64,000 bases of DNA from Halonotius sp046719765 (lineage in GTDB: Archaea > Halobacteriota > Halobacteria > Halobacteriales > Haloferacaceae), in assembly GCF_046719765.1 (NCBI RefSeq), contig NZ_JABEBY010000013.1:1-64000 (forward strand), given 5' to 3'. This document shows positions 44,920 to 53,776 of the stretch, one piece after another. Position numbers and translations under genes: made by a program. The stretch's first letter is position 1. Every line of letters begins with the position of its first letter. The notes beneath the pieces were generated by a model that saw only the letters and a list, made by a program, of their open reading frames with translations, did not search any database and was not told where the DNA came from.

Positions 44920-46911
44920 GTGTCTGGGCACCCGAATTTCAAGTGGTCTCGTCGCAAGTTATCCTTATTGATGGATGTGGAGATTCCAGCGGCCTTCGAC
45001 GAGTTTGATGATTACGACCTCTGGGGAGTTTCTCCAGAGACGCTTCTTCTCGCGAATGCCGGGATGCATACGAATTCATCTCATGCTGAGTCCGCTCTTC
45101 GACGCGCCTATGATATTGAAGTCGTCCGTACGAACTTCGATTTAGACTGGGAAACGTATCGTGACTTCCTTGAGACGGTCTGTACAGCATGGTTCGAAGA
45201 ACCCATCGGGGAGGCCGCAGTCTGTGCAGACGCAGAGACCGCACAACAGTACGTGGTTGGGGCAGCGTATCAGACCTCTGGGGCTGTGATGCGTTGTCTA
45301 CGCCAAGGCGTCGATCAACTTCGCCAAACAGACGAGGGGGAGTCCATTGTAGTGCCAGCACGTGATCTGAGATCCATCGCCGATGAATCTGCAATCCGTC
45401 TCCTTCGTGCTCTGGGAGTGGTTCGACGAACGACTCAGGGTTATGAATACGACACCGGTGTTCTGGAAGCACTCCGGATAGGTGCAGATTATTCGCGTCC
45501 AGAGGCTGCATGGGTGCTTACTGAACGCCTCCGAATTCGTCTGGGCGTTGAGTCTGCTGCGGTCAGCGAAGCACTTCTGGCGTCCGCTAACTTCTCTCTT
45601 CCCAGCGAACGACCTTCTATATCCGAGGCAAGTCTACCCCTATGCCTTACCCGGTCTGATTTGTCCGAATTCGTCACCACCCTATTGAGTGAGGACTTCA
45701 CGGCAAGAATTCAGGAACTGCAGGAATCTTTCGGTGCCAAGCGAAGCCGAATGGTGCAAGCACTCCAATTTGGCATGGGGAGTGACTCGGTGACGCCCGT
45801 AGAGTGGCCCATACCTGAGGCTGCTGCCGTCGTTTGCGCAACGGCAAGCCAACAAAACCGTCCCGTAGTCGTCGACTACCTCGTTGGACAACTCAAGAAA
45901 GACCAGTTCACGATTCATTCGACACTCCGCGATGCCGGTCTCGAAGTGATGCTTGAAAACGGCCTCCTTGAGTTCGAGGAGGCATATAGTGCTCCCTCAT
46001 CTGCCGAGAAGCCTGTTACTGAATATCGTCAGTGGATCACTGGACAGCTTTCAGATCTTAATACGAAAGCTCAAGGTCTATCTGAACTCAAACACCGACT
46101 CTCTGAAGGTTGGACTCGGCAGCGACAGGCACTGATGGAATCCATTATCCATCGACTCGATAATTTCCGAGTCAGTCCAACAACGTTCGTCTTCTCAATG
46201 TTAGATCCGAATTATCTAGACGACTATCAGGTCGACCAGTACGTCGGTGATAGTGCACTCCTGAGTGACGAAGTGCGACAAATCAAGAACTGGCGTGACG
46301 AACAGCCTGAGGATGCGGAGACCTTCAGTAATATAGTCTCTGAGGTATGTCACTATCCGCTCCAAGATGATGAGACGGAGTCAGTCCTCAGGATCATGTC
46401 ACCCTGGATGAACTTCGCGGTTCAGGATTATACCTCCACCTTCCGCCATCTCTTGGAGCATGACGTTACAATTCGGCTCCTCTTCAGACTGCCAAGTCCG
46501 CGTGGTTGGAATAACCTCAAACAGAATCTCCTGACCCGACTTGGTGACACCGAAGGAAATCTAGAATTACGCACATACACACGATTTAAAGAATTCCACG
46601 ATCATACTGAAATCAAAGAAATAAAACAAAACGACGAAAAATATATTGGTGAAACCGGGATCCACGCGAAACTATTCATCGCGGGGACTCCTGAGGATGG
46701 ATCCGTGGTTGCTGGGAGCGCAAATCTGATGGAAAATAGCTTCTTCTATAACCCGGAGGCAGGCCTCCAAACCCACGATCCAAACGTTCTCGAAACCACG
46801 ATCAACTATTACGATTTTATTTGGAGACTTTCAGAGCCTGATCGAATTGACGAGTCGGCCTTCACGTCTAAAACGAACTTTAGTTTTTATCCGAAGGTAT
46901 ACCGCCCTTAA
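44920..46911 (+). CDS. dpdK: DpdK-like phospholipase-D-superfamily protein
   Basis: 663 residues from a GTG, 32 bases after the helicase stop. The C-terminal 150 residues hold one PLD motif: HAKLFIAG (His near 579) then GSANLMENSF. The usual HxK(x)4D Asp position is Gly in this alignment, so the motif is incomplete. The N-terminal 430 residues are helical. PLD-like proteins end Dpd and DISARM clusters, where they are thought to act as nucleases. An active nuclease would need a dimer of single motifs. Confidence 0.7.
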   Translation: MSGHPNFKWSRRKLSLLMDVEIPAAFDEFDDYDLWGVSPETLLLANAGMHTNSSHAESALRRAYDIEVVRTNFDLDWETYRDFLETVCTAWFEEPIGEAAVCADAETAQQYVVGAAYQTSGAVMRCLRQGVDQLRQTDEGESIVVPARDLRSIADESAIRLLRALGVVRRTTQGYEYDTGVLEALRIGADYSRPEAAWVLTERLRIRLGVESAAVSEALLASANFSLPSERPSISEASLPLCLTRSDLSEFVTTLLSEDFTARIQELQESFGAKRSRMVQALQFGMGSDSVTPVEWPIPEAAAVVCATASQQNRPVVVDYLVGQLKKDQFTIHSTLRDAGLEVMLENGLLEFEEAYSAPSSAEKPVTEYRQWITGQLSDLNTKAQGLSELKHRLSEGWTRQRQALMESIIHRLDNFRVSPTTFVFSMLDPNYLDDYQVDQYVGDSALLSDEVRQIKNWRDEQPEDAETFSNIVSEVCHYPLQDDETESVLRIMSPWMNFAVQDYTSTFRHLLEHDVTIRLLFRLPSPRGWNNLKQNLLTRLGDTEGNLELRTYTRFKEFHDHTEIKEIKQNDEKYIGETGIHAKLFIAGTPEDGSVVAGSANLMENSFFYNPEAGLQTHDPNVLETTINYYDFIWRLSEPDRIDESAFTSKTNFSFYPKVYRP

Positions 46912-47144
46912 TAAAAATTCTGTGAGAATCAACAAATATCACCAGAATACATTTCACTGATTATCAAAATTCATATAAATTGCTTAGTTTTGTACGTTTA
47001 ATTAGACTCCTGAGATAGGCGGTAGCAAAAACAGATAATGCCGATCACGTGTTTCCTTGACGCCAATGTACAAAGCTAACTTCCCAATCCGAATCGACAC
47101 AATACAAGTAACTGTTCGCAAATTAAATTATATATCATCAGATT

Positions 47145-47387
47145 ATGACTTCGAATGAGACAACCGATTACAGTGCGGGTGACAGAGTTCGGATCGATAT
47201 TCCCGATGAGACTGATCCTGATCACGACCGATATCATGGCGAGCATGGACAGATCGTGGATATCTTAGAGGACGAAGCGGGCACGGTCACCGGTGACGAC
47301 CGAGATTCAATCATCTACCGGGTACAGTTCAGCACCGGTGAGGAGCTAGATCTTCGTCACCAATCAATCCGCCCGCCGATTCAGTAA
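47145..47387 (+). CDS. Small haloarchaeal SH3-like protein
   Basis: 80 residues, acidic. GDRVRIDIPDETDPDHDRYH, then GEHGQIVDILEDEAG and YRVQFSTGEELDLRHQSIRP, look like a small beta-barrel of the SH3/KOW type. Widespread-looking in haloarchaea; function unknown. It starts the accessory block after the Dpd-like island. Confidence 0.6.
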   Translation: MTSNETTDYSAGDRVRIDIPDETDPDHDRYHGEHGQIVDILEDEAGTVTGDDRDSIIYRVQFSTGEELDLRHQSIRPPIQ

Positions 47388-47410
47388 CCACCCTGTTCTG
47401 CCAGCTGAGC

Positions 47411-47656
47411 CTACTCGATTTCCTCAAAATCCTCATCTTCGGTGACGAATAACTGGCTGTTAACATCATACAGATAGCCCCGGCTCAACAGTCGATCAAT
47501 CGCGTATTCGGCATCAGCCTCTGCATAATCTGCTTCGAGTAGTCGCTCGTGTGCATCACTGCGTGTGATACCGTTTTCAGGGTCAATTGTCTCTAGAAGA
47601 ACCTCATAGGCACTCTCAGCGACAGCACCGAGTGGCCTCTCATCTCTGTCGTACAT
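47411..47656 (-). CDS. Small winged-helix protein
   Basis: 81 residues. SAYEVLLETIDPENGITRSD, then AEYAIDRLLSRGYLYDVNSQL, is a minimal winged helix with an acidic tail. Convergent with the SH3-like gene. A regulator by fold; target unknown. Confidence 0.6.
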   Translation of the reverse strand: MYDRDERPLGAVAESAYEVLLETIDPENGITRSDAHERLLEADYAEADAEYAIDRLLSRGYLYDVNSQLFVTEDEDFEEIE

Positions 47657-47698
47657 CTGTTTTGTGCGTATTGCTTCTCAGTCGAGAGCTAAACGCCT

Positions 47699-47857
47699 AT
47701 GGACATTCGCTCTGAGAAAAGCTGGTCGGGGCGATTGCTGATCGAGTTGCTCACCGAGTGTTACATCTCTATAACGGGGAGTGTTGTGGTGTTGATTTCA
47801 GGCGTCAAGCAACTTCTTGGCATAGTAGCTCGCGTTACGAGACTCTGGCAATCCTGA
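47699..47857 (+). CDS. Possible 52-residue hydrophobic protein
   Basis: ATG at 47699 to TGA at 47855-47857. The product has a charged N terminus followed by a hydrophobic stretch (ISITGSVVVLISGVKQLLGI) and a basic end, as in small membrane proteins or transcribed toxins. No clear promoter. Could be chance. Confidence 0.3.
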   Translation: MDIRSEKSWSGRLLIELLTECYISITGSVVVLISGVKQLLGIVARVTRLWQS

Positions 47858-47959
47858 CTTTTATACAACTTGACGGTTCTCTCTTCTCGTTGGGATCTGC
47901 TATGATGGCCTAAATAGGGTATGCTACACGTTATTGCGGGAGTGTGCGAGAAGAGCTCG

Positions 47960-48187
47960 TTATTCAGTAAGAACCCATAATAGCGTGTTTCCCACTTTTT
48001 GTGATTCCAATAGCCCCTCCTCTTCTAGCTCTTGAAGCCGTTTATAAGCCGTATCGTGTGCGCATCCAACAGCATCAGCTATTTCACCAGTTCCAAGCAT
48101 CTGGTCTGAGGCTTGAATCGTTTCGAGAAATGCTTCTCTAGGGTATTTTCCGGTATATCGACCTGTTTTGTCATCTCTCTTCCCCAT
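47960..48187 (-). CDS. Small winged-helix regulator
   Basis: 75 residues. A basic N terminus (KRDDKTGRYTGKYPREAFLE) and a winged helix (GTGEIADAVGCAHDTAYKRL, then QELEEEGLLESQKVG). It is divergent from the long operon that starts at 48377, so it is a natural candidate to regulate that operon. Confidence 0.65.
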   Translation of the reverse strand: MGKRDDKTGRYTGKYPREAFLETIQASDQMLGTGEIADAVGCAHDTAYKRLQELEEEGLLESQKVGNTLLWVLTE

Positions 48188-48332
48188 TAGATAACACCAG
48201 TAGTTCCATTCGGATTAGTCCTGACGGTACCAAGCCACCCATTATGAGAAGTCCGAAAGGCTTTTACCACTATGAGTTATCATTATGGATAGAGCCCGCG
48301 CCACTGTGGGAAAATACGATGCAGAATATCCC

Positions 48333-48350
48333 CCGGTGTAGGCGCACCGG
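48333..48350 (+). promoter_or_regulatory. Inverted repeat upstream of the mobile-element operon
   Basis: CCGGTG (48333-48338) and CACCGG (48345-48350) with a six-base loop, 26 bases before the ATG at 48377. It is a possible operator for the divergent winged-helix protein or a 5' leader hairpin. Confidence 0.4.
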
Positions 48351-48376
48351 AGGCAGGGTCTCTAGCGTTGACACCC

Positions 48377-48862
48377 ATGAAAACAACAATCCCAACCGAA
48401 CAAGAGAGTGTCGCTGAAGAGCTACGAGAACAAGCAAAGAAACTACACCTACTAACACTCGCAGAGTCTACGCCGACTTGCCACGTTTGTGAGAGACATA
48501 TAACAGAAGGTCAAGGTATACTCCTATACCTGAAACAATCTGCAGATGAGCGCAAATACAATATCGCTCAATTGCGTTGTACAGAGCACTATGCCGGAAT
48601 AGACGAATTGTTCGAAATCGGAACCCGTGAGCTCGTCGTCGAAGGTCGTGTTGGTCAGTGTCGTGATCAAGCCACTCAGACTTCTTGGACAGTACTTATC
48701 GCCCCTGTTATCAGGGAGCTATCAAAGAAGAATTTCGACCATGCAGAAGGAGTCTACCTAGATAAACAACCTACGGATCCTGAAGATACGTTTGCTGGAT
48801 TCAAACCGAGTGTTCCTGGAATGACGGAACCCTCGCGGCCACCAGCGGGAGGTGGACGATGA
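48377..48862 (+). CDS. Zinc-site protein, first gene of the mobile-element operon
   Basis: 161 residues from the ATG at 48377; a GTG-type start three codons earlier is also possible. A treble-clef-like site CHVCERHITEGQG and LRCTEHYAGID suggests Cys2-Cys-His zinc binding; the C-terminal tail is Pro/Gly rich. Function unknown. Its stop overlaps the next start (ATGA at 48859). Confidence 0.6.
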   Translation: MKTTIPTEQESVAEELREQAKKLHLLTLAESTPTCHVCERHITEGQGILLYLKQSADERKYNIAQLRCTEHYAGIDELFEIGTRELVVEGRVGQCRDQATQTSWTVLIAPVIRELSKKNFDHAEGVYLDKQPTDPEDTFAGFKPSVPGMTEPSRPPAGGGR

Positions 48863-49638
48863 ACGCTACTCTTGATGAGGAAACCCAGTTATCCCGGACC
48901 TTTCGGATTCCATCACTACTGACCAATTCATTCCGCGCAGTGTTGGATCATTACGATGGACAAATCGTTCGGATCCAAGCTAATGGTAGTGTTACTACGA
49001 CCAACCAGACCCTGGTAGATGAGCTTCGAGAGTACGGAGTAGTCCGTGAACAAGAGACGAACCATCGGCTCCAGATTGATTACACACAATTGGGTGGGGA
49101 TGAGAGTGGAGCACCTGACAACCCACTCGATGATGAGGCCATTGAGGCCATCTGTGAGGAGCTTACCACGCTGGACACGGATGAGATCTCTGTCGAGCCA
49201 GACCTGTCTGTGACCTCAATGACAGTTCGGGTTACAGATGATCGTCTGGCCGAGGTAACACCAGCACAAACATCGGAGTTTGATCTCCAGTTTGTGGCTG
49301 ACCCTGCTGAAGAAGCTGTCCGGGAAGCAACCCGGCGGCGAAACAGCGAGCGGGGCCTCTACACTGATCTCGGGTTTAATGTCAAGAATCTAAATCTGCG
49401 GTCAGTTGTCGAGACAGCCACGCTGTACACCGAACAATCCGATGGCAGATATATGAGCTGGCAGGGGCCAGAAGATATCCGGCCCAAGTTGTCGGAACAA
49501 CTGGTAATCCGCATCAATCAGCACATCCTGCCAGAGGAGTACGGCACACTCAAACCGTACCAAGTCACCGATGATCAGGTTCTGGACATTGCCAATGATG
49601 ACTTTGACGACCTCGATAGTGAGGGAGGTGAGCGGTGA
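48859..49638 (+). CDS. Hypothetical protein of the mobile-element operon
   Basis: 259 residues, ATGA-coupled to both neighbours. The N-terminal 75 residues are strand-rich (FRIPSLLTNSFRAVLDHYDG), the centre resembles an alpha/beta domain, and the last 80 residues are mixed. No family recognised. The conserved spacing with the ParB-like genes suggests a role in element maintenance. Confidence 0.6.
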   Translation: MNATLDEETQLSRTFRIPSLLTNSFRAVLDHYDGQIVRIQANGSVTTTNQTLVDELREYGVVREQETNHRLQIDYTQLGGDESGAPDNPLDDEAIEAICEELTTLDTDEISVEPDLSVTSMTVRVTDDRLAEVTPAQTSEFDLQFVADPAEEAVREATRRRNSERGLYTDLGFNVKNLNLRSVVETATLYTEQSDGRYMSWQGPEDIRPKLSEQLVIRINQHILPEEYGTLKPYQVTDDQVLDIANDDFDDLDSEGGER

Positions 49639-49895
49639 TGGTAGCCACACAGTTCTCTATCGACGCTGATGATGGCTTCTACGTCTTCGTCGGTGATACG
49701 GTCACTGTGTATGAGACCTACGAAGCTGCCGTCACAGAGGTGCAGGAGAAGCTCTCAGCAGATGCGGACAGCTTCGTCGCTAAGGTGACCATCGAGAACA
49801 ATGGCACTGACGACGAAGTTGCGATCAATCTCGAACAGGTTGGCTGGCAGCAGATCATCCGCGACATGGCTGACGAAGAGGTGGTTGGCGTATGA
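49638..49895 (+). CDS. Small hypothetical protein of the mobile-element operon
   Basis: 85 residues from the ATG at 49638; a GTG three bases earlier is also possible. Strands DDGFYVFVGDTVTVYETYEA and a helix AVTEVQEKLSAD make a compact alpha/beta unit. The stop overlaps the ParB-like gene by ATGA. Function unknown. Confidence 0.55.
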   Translation: MVATQFSIDADDGFYVFVGDTVTVYETYEAAVTEVQEKLSADADSFVAKVTIENNGTDDEVAINLEQVGWQQIIRDMADEEVVGV

Positions 49896-51064
49896 TACAG
49901 CAAGCAGAGGTTCCAGTGCAAGATTTGATCGTCGATCCATTCCAATCACGAGACAAGGCTTGGACTGGCGATGAACTTGATCGTCGGTTAGCCGATTCCA
50001 TCAAGGATGATGGAATGATGCACGATATTCTGGTCAGACCTATCGACGATGTCGATGTTGATCTGGGGGCAACTTCAACAACAGAGACATCCGACACCGT
50101 CGACGCTGACTCAGATGGCAACACCGACCACAAATACGCGATTATCACCGGTTCCAGACGGTATCATGCAGCTATCGAAGTTGGCCAAGAGACGGTCTCT
50201 TGCAAAATACTGTCTGCAAACGACATAGAAGCGGCCTGGAGGTCACTATCAGAGAACACAGAGCGACGTGACCTCTCCGAACAAGAGATCGCCAGCCAAC
50301 TCAATCTCATCTATGAATTGGTTCGGCCACTGTCGGACACAGAGCAGCAGGCTGATACAGAAAACGGCGATTTAGATCTCCAGCAAGACCGCTTCGATAG
50401 CGAAGAAGAAGCACTGGAGTACATTGCTGAGCGGTTCTACGGTCGAACAGACAATAATGCGATTGAGTTGGTACAGGGCCATCTTCGGACAGCAAAACTT
50501 CCACCTGAAATACAGGCCTTGTTCAAAGACTCCGATGAGCGATCATTCACGGAGCGAGACGCGCTTGAAAACTACGGGATCGATTCACGAACCACTCTCG
50601 GGTCTGGTGAAGGTAAGTCCGGCACGTCTAGAGAGGTCGTCGCGCTCCACGACACACTGGAAGAGCAATTAGACGGTGACAGTCTGGATGCAACTGATGC
50701 CGTGTTAGACGCTGTTGGATCGTTGCGGTTCGACGCCATGTCGGAACAAGAACTGCGTCGTTCCCTGCGAGAGTTTCGTCAAGAGGTTTCGACCGCGCTG
50801 GACAGTACGTCACCAGAATCTGGTCAACAGGCCTTTCGAGAGACACTACAGGAGCATACAGAAACACTCCGTGAACTCCACGAAGAGGTCGAACCACAGC
50901 GACCGTTCAAGAAAATCGACCTCTTAGGCCCAGATACGCAACGCCACAGTCGGTGGCACGTACAGGCCATGCGGGATCGCGGAGTGAGTTCTCACAGTGA
51001 ACTCGTGCGCGAACTCTACATGGAGCGGTTAGAACTGCTTGCAGACAACCGGGGGTGGAGCTGA
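49892..51064 (+). CDS. ParB-like protein 1
   Basis: 390 residues. The N-terminal ParB/Srx core has VQDLIVDPFQSRD, DSIKDDGMMHDILVRPID and ITGSRRYHAAIEVG (the GxRRxxA box), then an HTH region (LSEQEIASQLNLI). The C-terminal half is helical and acidic. ParB proteins bind centromere-like sites and may use CTP. Here, with no ParA next to it, it may regulate or partition the element. It overlaps the preceding gene and is followed by a second ParB-like gene. Confidence 0.75.
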   Translation: MIQQAEVPVQDLIVDPFQSRDKAWTGDELDRRLADSIKDDGMMHDILVRPIDDVDVDLGATSTTETSDTVDADSDGNTDHKYAIITGSRRYHAAIEVGQETVSCKILSANDIEAAWRSLSENTERRDLSEQEIASQLNLIYELVRPLSDTEQQADTENGDLDLQQDRFDSEEEALEYIAERFYGRTDNNAIELVQGHLRTAKLPPEIQALFKDSDERSFTERDALENYGIDSRTTLGSGEGKSGTSREVVALHDTLEEQLDGDSLDATDAVLDAVGSLRFDAMSEQELRRSLREFRQEVSTALDSTSPESGQQAFRETLQEHTETLRELHEEVEPQRPFKKIDLLGPDTQRHSRWHVQAMRDRGVSSHSELVRELYMERLELLADNRGWS

Positions 51065-51065
51065 T

Positions 51066-51992
51066 ATGGCTCAAAGCACTGTGAACCGTCCCCCAGAGGA
51101 ATCGTTGCCGGATACCTACGACGCACTGATACCGATTGAGCAGTTGATTCACGGCGAGCATAATCCACGCCGTGTCGAGCCGACTCCAGAGCTCATCGAA
51201 TCTGTGGCTAATGATGGCCTCGCCTATCCACTGATTGTTCGGTCGGATAGCGAGCAAGAGGTCTACCACATCACAAATGGTTGGCAGCGGTACCAAGCAG
51301 CGACTCAAAACGGGTGGGAGCAGCTTCCTGTAAACATCCATGACTCAATAGTAGCTGCCCTTACGGCGACAGAACCAGAGGCACTCACCCGTGACTGGAC
51401 AACGTATGATTGGGCACAGTATTGTCAGTCACTGGCCAGTGAGCTCGACACAGAAACAGATTCAACATACGGCGTTGCTGCAACCGTCGCCGAGCGCATC
51501 ACGCGATCACCTAGTGCTGTCCAGCAGTATCTTGAGGTTTTGTCGCTGCCTGAAGAAATCCATCCACTGCTGTCTGGTGGGCCGACTGGCACAGATCAGG
51601 ACTGGGCCGCGCTGAAAAATCACAATCCAGATGTTCGGCAATACAGCGGCCTTCGATGGGATGTCGCACAAGAGATCACACGAAACGAAGCAGTGAGTAC
51701 TGACCGTCAAATCGGCATTGCAGCGATTGCTGTTACCTTCCGAGATGCCGATAGGGCTATCGAGTTCGTCAAACTGGCACTCGAAAATCCAGAAACACGA
51801 CTCGAAGTAGTACGGAAACAGGTCGAGTTCGGAGCAGCACATCCACAGTACTTGGAGCTTCCCGAGGCCGTTCGTATATCGGATGCAGAAAAGCAAGCCA
51901 TCATGGACTACTGCCGACGAACGCAGCAGTCACTCTCCGAATTAATCGAGCAGTGGGTCAAGGAGATTGCTACGGTCGAAGACTCCCCATGA
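51066..51992 (+). CDS. ParB-like protein 2
   Basis: 308 residues from the ATG at 51066, one base after the first ParB stop. ParB layout: PIEQLIHGEHNPRRVEPTPE, VANDGLAYPLIVR, HITNGWQRYQAATQNG (GWQR in place of GxRR), then an HTH-like region ERITRSPSAVQQYLEVL. The C terminus ends in ETRLEVVRKQVEFG and a helix. It differs from ParB 1 in the central part, so the two are probably paralogues with separate sites. Confidence 0.72.
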   Translation: MAQSTVNRPPEESLPDTYDALIPIEQLIHGEHNPRRVEPTPELIESVANDGLAYPLIVRSDSEQEVYHITNGWQRYQAATQNGWEQLPVNIHDSIVAALTATEPEALTRDWTTYDWAQYCQSLASELDTETDSTYGVAATVAERITRSPSAVQQYLEVLSLPEEIHPLLSGGPTGTDQDWAALKNHNPDVRQYSGLRWDVAQEITRNEAVSTDRQIGIAAIAVTFRDADRAIEFVKLALENPETRLEVVRKQVEFGAAHPQYLELPEAVRISDAEKQAIMDYCRRTQQSLSELIEQWVKEIATVEDSP

Positions 51993-52051
51993 TAGCTAAG
52001 AAACCATCCCAGCAGGCCAGCCGTATTCGGGAGGTGAAGACCGGTGGCTGA
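51989..52051 (+). CDS. Possible 20-residue coupled ORF
   Basis: ATG at 51989 overlaps the ParB 2 stop (ATGATAG) and the frame ends in TGA at 52049-52051, overlapping the GTG of the TFB-like gene at 52044. The product MIAKKPSQQASRIREVKTGG is basic. Overlap at both ends is why it is listed; it may only be a ribosome bridge between the two genes. Confidence 0.3.
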   Translation: MIAKKPSQQASRIREVKTGG

Positions 52052-52817
52052 AACAGTAGGCGAACAGCAAGCCTGTCCAGTCTGCGATACTGCTGGAATA
52101 GCAGACGATGCCTATCGGTTCGACGGCATGTGTACAGCCTGTGGCTTCGTGATCCACGATTCAGCTGAGAATGATGTGAAACCCGACTGGGTACGGTCGG
52201 ATGAAGCAACAACCAACTCTGAGCAAGACTCATGGAACGAGTTCTGTCGGATCACCAATGCCACCGAAGAACAACTGGCAGCCGCATTCGAGACCATCGA
52301 AGACTTCGCCGATCAATTACCACTCCCGGCTGACATTCGTGAGACCGCGGCACAGGTCTATGCATCAGCATTCAATGCCGAATTAACAGACGGTCGAGCG
52401 ACTGAGAGTATGATTGCCGCCTGCGTACGTGCGGGTTCAATCCAGGCAGACAAGCCGATTCCAACCCGCCGTCTCACTGGGCTAAAGCCAGTCTCCGATG
52501 GGACGTTCAGAGGCTGCTATCGTGACCTCGAAGGAGAAATTGATCTCCCAGCAGCAGGAGTCTCACCTGAGTCGTATCTGTGGTTCTTTGACCAGGCTTT
52601 GTCTGTTAACGAATCGACAATAGATCGCACGCGTGAGGAGCTCCAATCGATCAACGGTGCCAATACACTGATTGGCAAAGATCCAGCAGGTATCGCTGCC
52701 GCCACCCTCTATCGCGCGGGAGAGACGATCACCCAGCAGACTGTTGCTGAGGCAGCTGGCGTTTCGACAGAGACGATCCGGCTTCGAGCTGCAGATATCA
52801 GGGAGGTCGTTGAATGA
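52044..52817 (+). CDS. TFB-like (TFIIB-type) factor
   Basis: 257 residues from GTG. An N-terminal zinc ribbon (CPVCDTAGIADD, then CTACGFVIHD) is followed by two cyclin-like repeats (about residues 75-165 and 170-257), the second with GKDPAGIAAATLYRAGE and the HTH-like TQQTVAEAAGVSTETIRLRA. It is somewhat shorter than chromosomal TFBs (about 300-330). It overlaps the next recombinase gene by ATGA, which suggests an element-specific initiation factor. Confidence 0.8.
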   Translation: MAETVGEQQACPVCDTAGIADDAYRFDGMCTACGFVIHDSAENDVKPDWVRSDEATTNSEQDSWNEFCRITNATEEQLAAAFETIEDFADQLPLPADIRETAAQVYASAFNAELTDGRATESMIAACVRAGSIQADKPIPTRRLTGLKPVSDGTFRGCYRDLEGEIDLPAAGVSPESYLWFFDQALSVNESTIDRTREELQSINGANTLIGKDPAGIAAATLYRAGETITQQTVAEAAGVSTETIRLRAADIREVVE

Positions 52818-53749
52818 TCGACGGGACACACATCCGAGAGCGTGTAACTAATCACGCCGATGACCGCTCGCTTCGGACAGCGGTCTACGCTCGCACATCA
52901 GATACGACTCGTGAAGAGGGCTATTCACTAGATGGACAAGTTCGAAAATGTCTCGATCATTGCGAGAAACTCGGCTGGACGGTCGGGTTCATTTATCGAG
53001 ACGAATCGATCAGCGGTGCGGATACCGACCGGCCCATGTTTCAGCAGATGATCGATCTGGCTAAACAGAATGCGTTCGATGTGATCGTTTTCTGGAAGCT
53101 AGATCGATTTTCGCGCAGCCTCATCCATGCAGTCCAGCTCGAATCGGAACTGCGTGAATTTGACGTGTATCTCTACAGCGTCACCGAGCAGATCGATACC
53201 ACATCTCCGACAGGCCGATTCAACTTCCGTAATTTGGCGAGCGCAGCCGAATTCGAGCGGGATATGATCAAACAACGAACTCAACTCGGCATCAACTCGC
53301 AGGCTGAGGAACACAAATGGGCTAATCAGAATGCACCGCTTGGCTACGATCTCACTGACGATCAACGGCTCCAGATTAACGAGCAGGAAGCGCAGCTCAT
53401 TCGCCGGATCTTTGACGCCTATATCGATGCTAGATCTATGCCAACTGTGGCCGAGCAACTCAACGATGCCGGGCTCGTCACTGCTGATGGCGGTAGTTGG
53501 ACACCGCGAGCCGTCGGTGACATCCTCCGCAACGAGATTTATCGAGGATGGTACGAACTTGGTGACGTTGCCGAGCACGTTCCCGAGTATCAGATTATCG
53601 ACGACGACACCTTCGAGGAGGTCACCGACATACGGATGCGATTTCAGCAGGACAACGTCAACCGACCATCGATGCCAACATCTCGAAAAGAGAAAATCAC
53701 CGCAGCGATGGTGGAGACGTATCTAACGTATCTCGATAGCTGCCGCTAA
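52814..53749 (+). CDS. Serine recombinase (resolvase/invertase family)
   Basis: 311 residues. The catalytic start AVYARTSDTTREEGYSLDGQ carries the nucleophile Ser near residue 26, then the conserved VIVFWKLDRFSRSL and AAEFERDMIKQRT. The C-terminal part (TVAEQLNDAG, DILRNEIYRG) is a recombinase DNA-binding domain. It is cotranscribed with a TFB-like gene. The end is convergent with the second serine recombinase, with 27 bases between the stops. Confidence 0.88.
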   Translation: MIDGTHIRERVTNHADDRSLRTAVYARTSDTTREEGYSLDGQVRKCLDHCEKLGWTVGFIYRDESISGADTDRPMFQQMIDLAKQNAFDVIVFWKLDRFSRSLIHAVQLESELREFDVYLYSVTEQIDTTSPTGRFNFRNLASAAEFERDMIKQRTQLGINSQAEEHKWANQNAPLGYDLTDDQRLQINEQEAQLIRRIFDAYIDARSMPTVAEQLNDAGLVTADGGSWTPRAVGDILRNEIYRGWYELGDVAEHVPEYQIIDDDTFEEVTDIRMRFQQDNVNRPSMPTSRKEKITAAMVETYLTYLDSCR

Positions 53750-53776
53750 CGGTCGTGGCGGTCTTCGGAGAATACG

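Noticed and set aside
34710..46911. DISARM or Druantia assignment for the helicase/PLD module
   Set aside because: DUF1998 helicase and PLD are shared, but the DISARM methyltransferase is missing, gene order fits DpdG-K, and preQ0 genes plus a DpdA-like gene adjoin.
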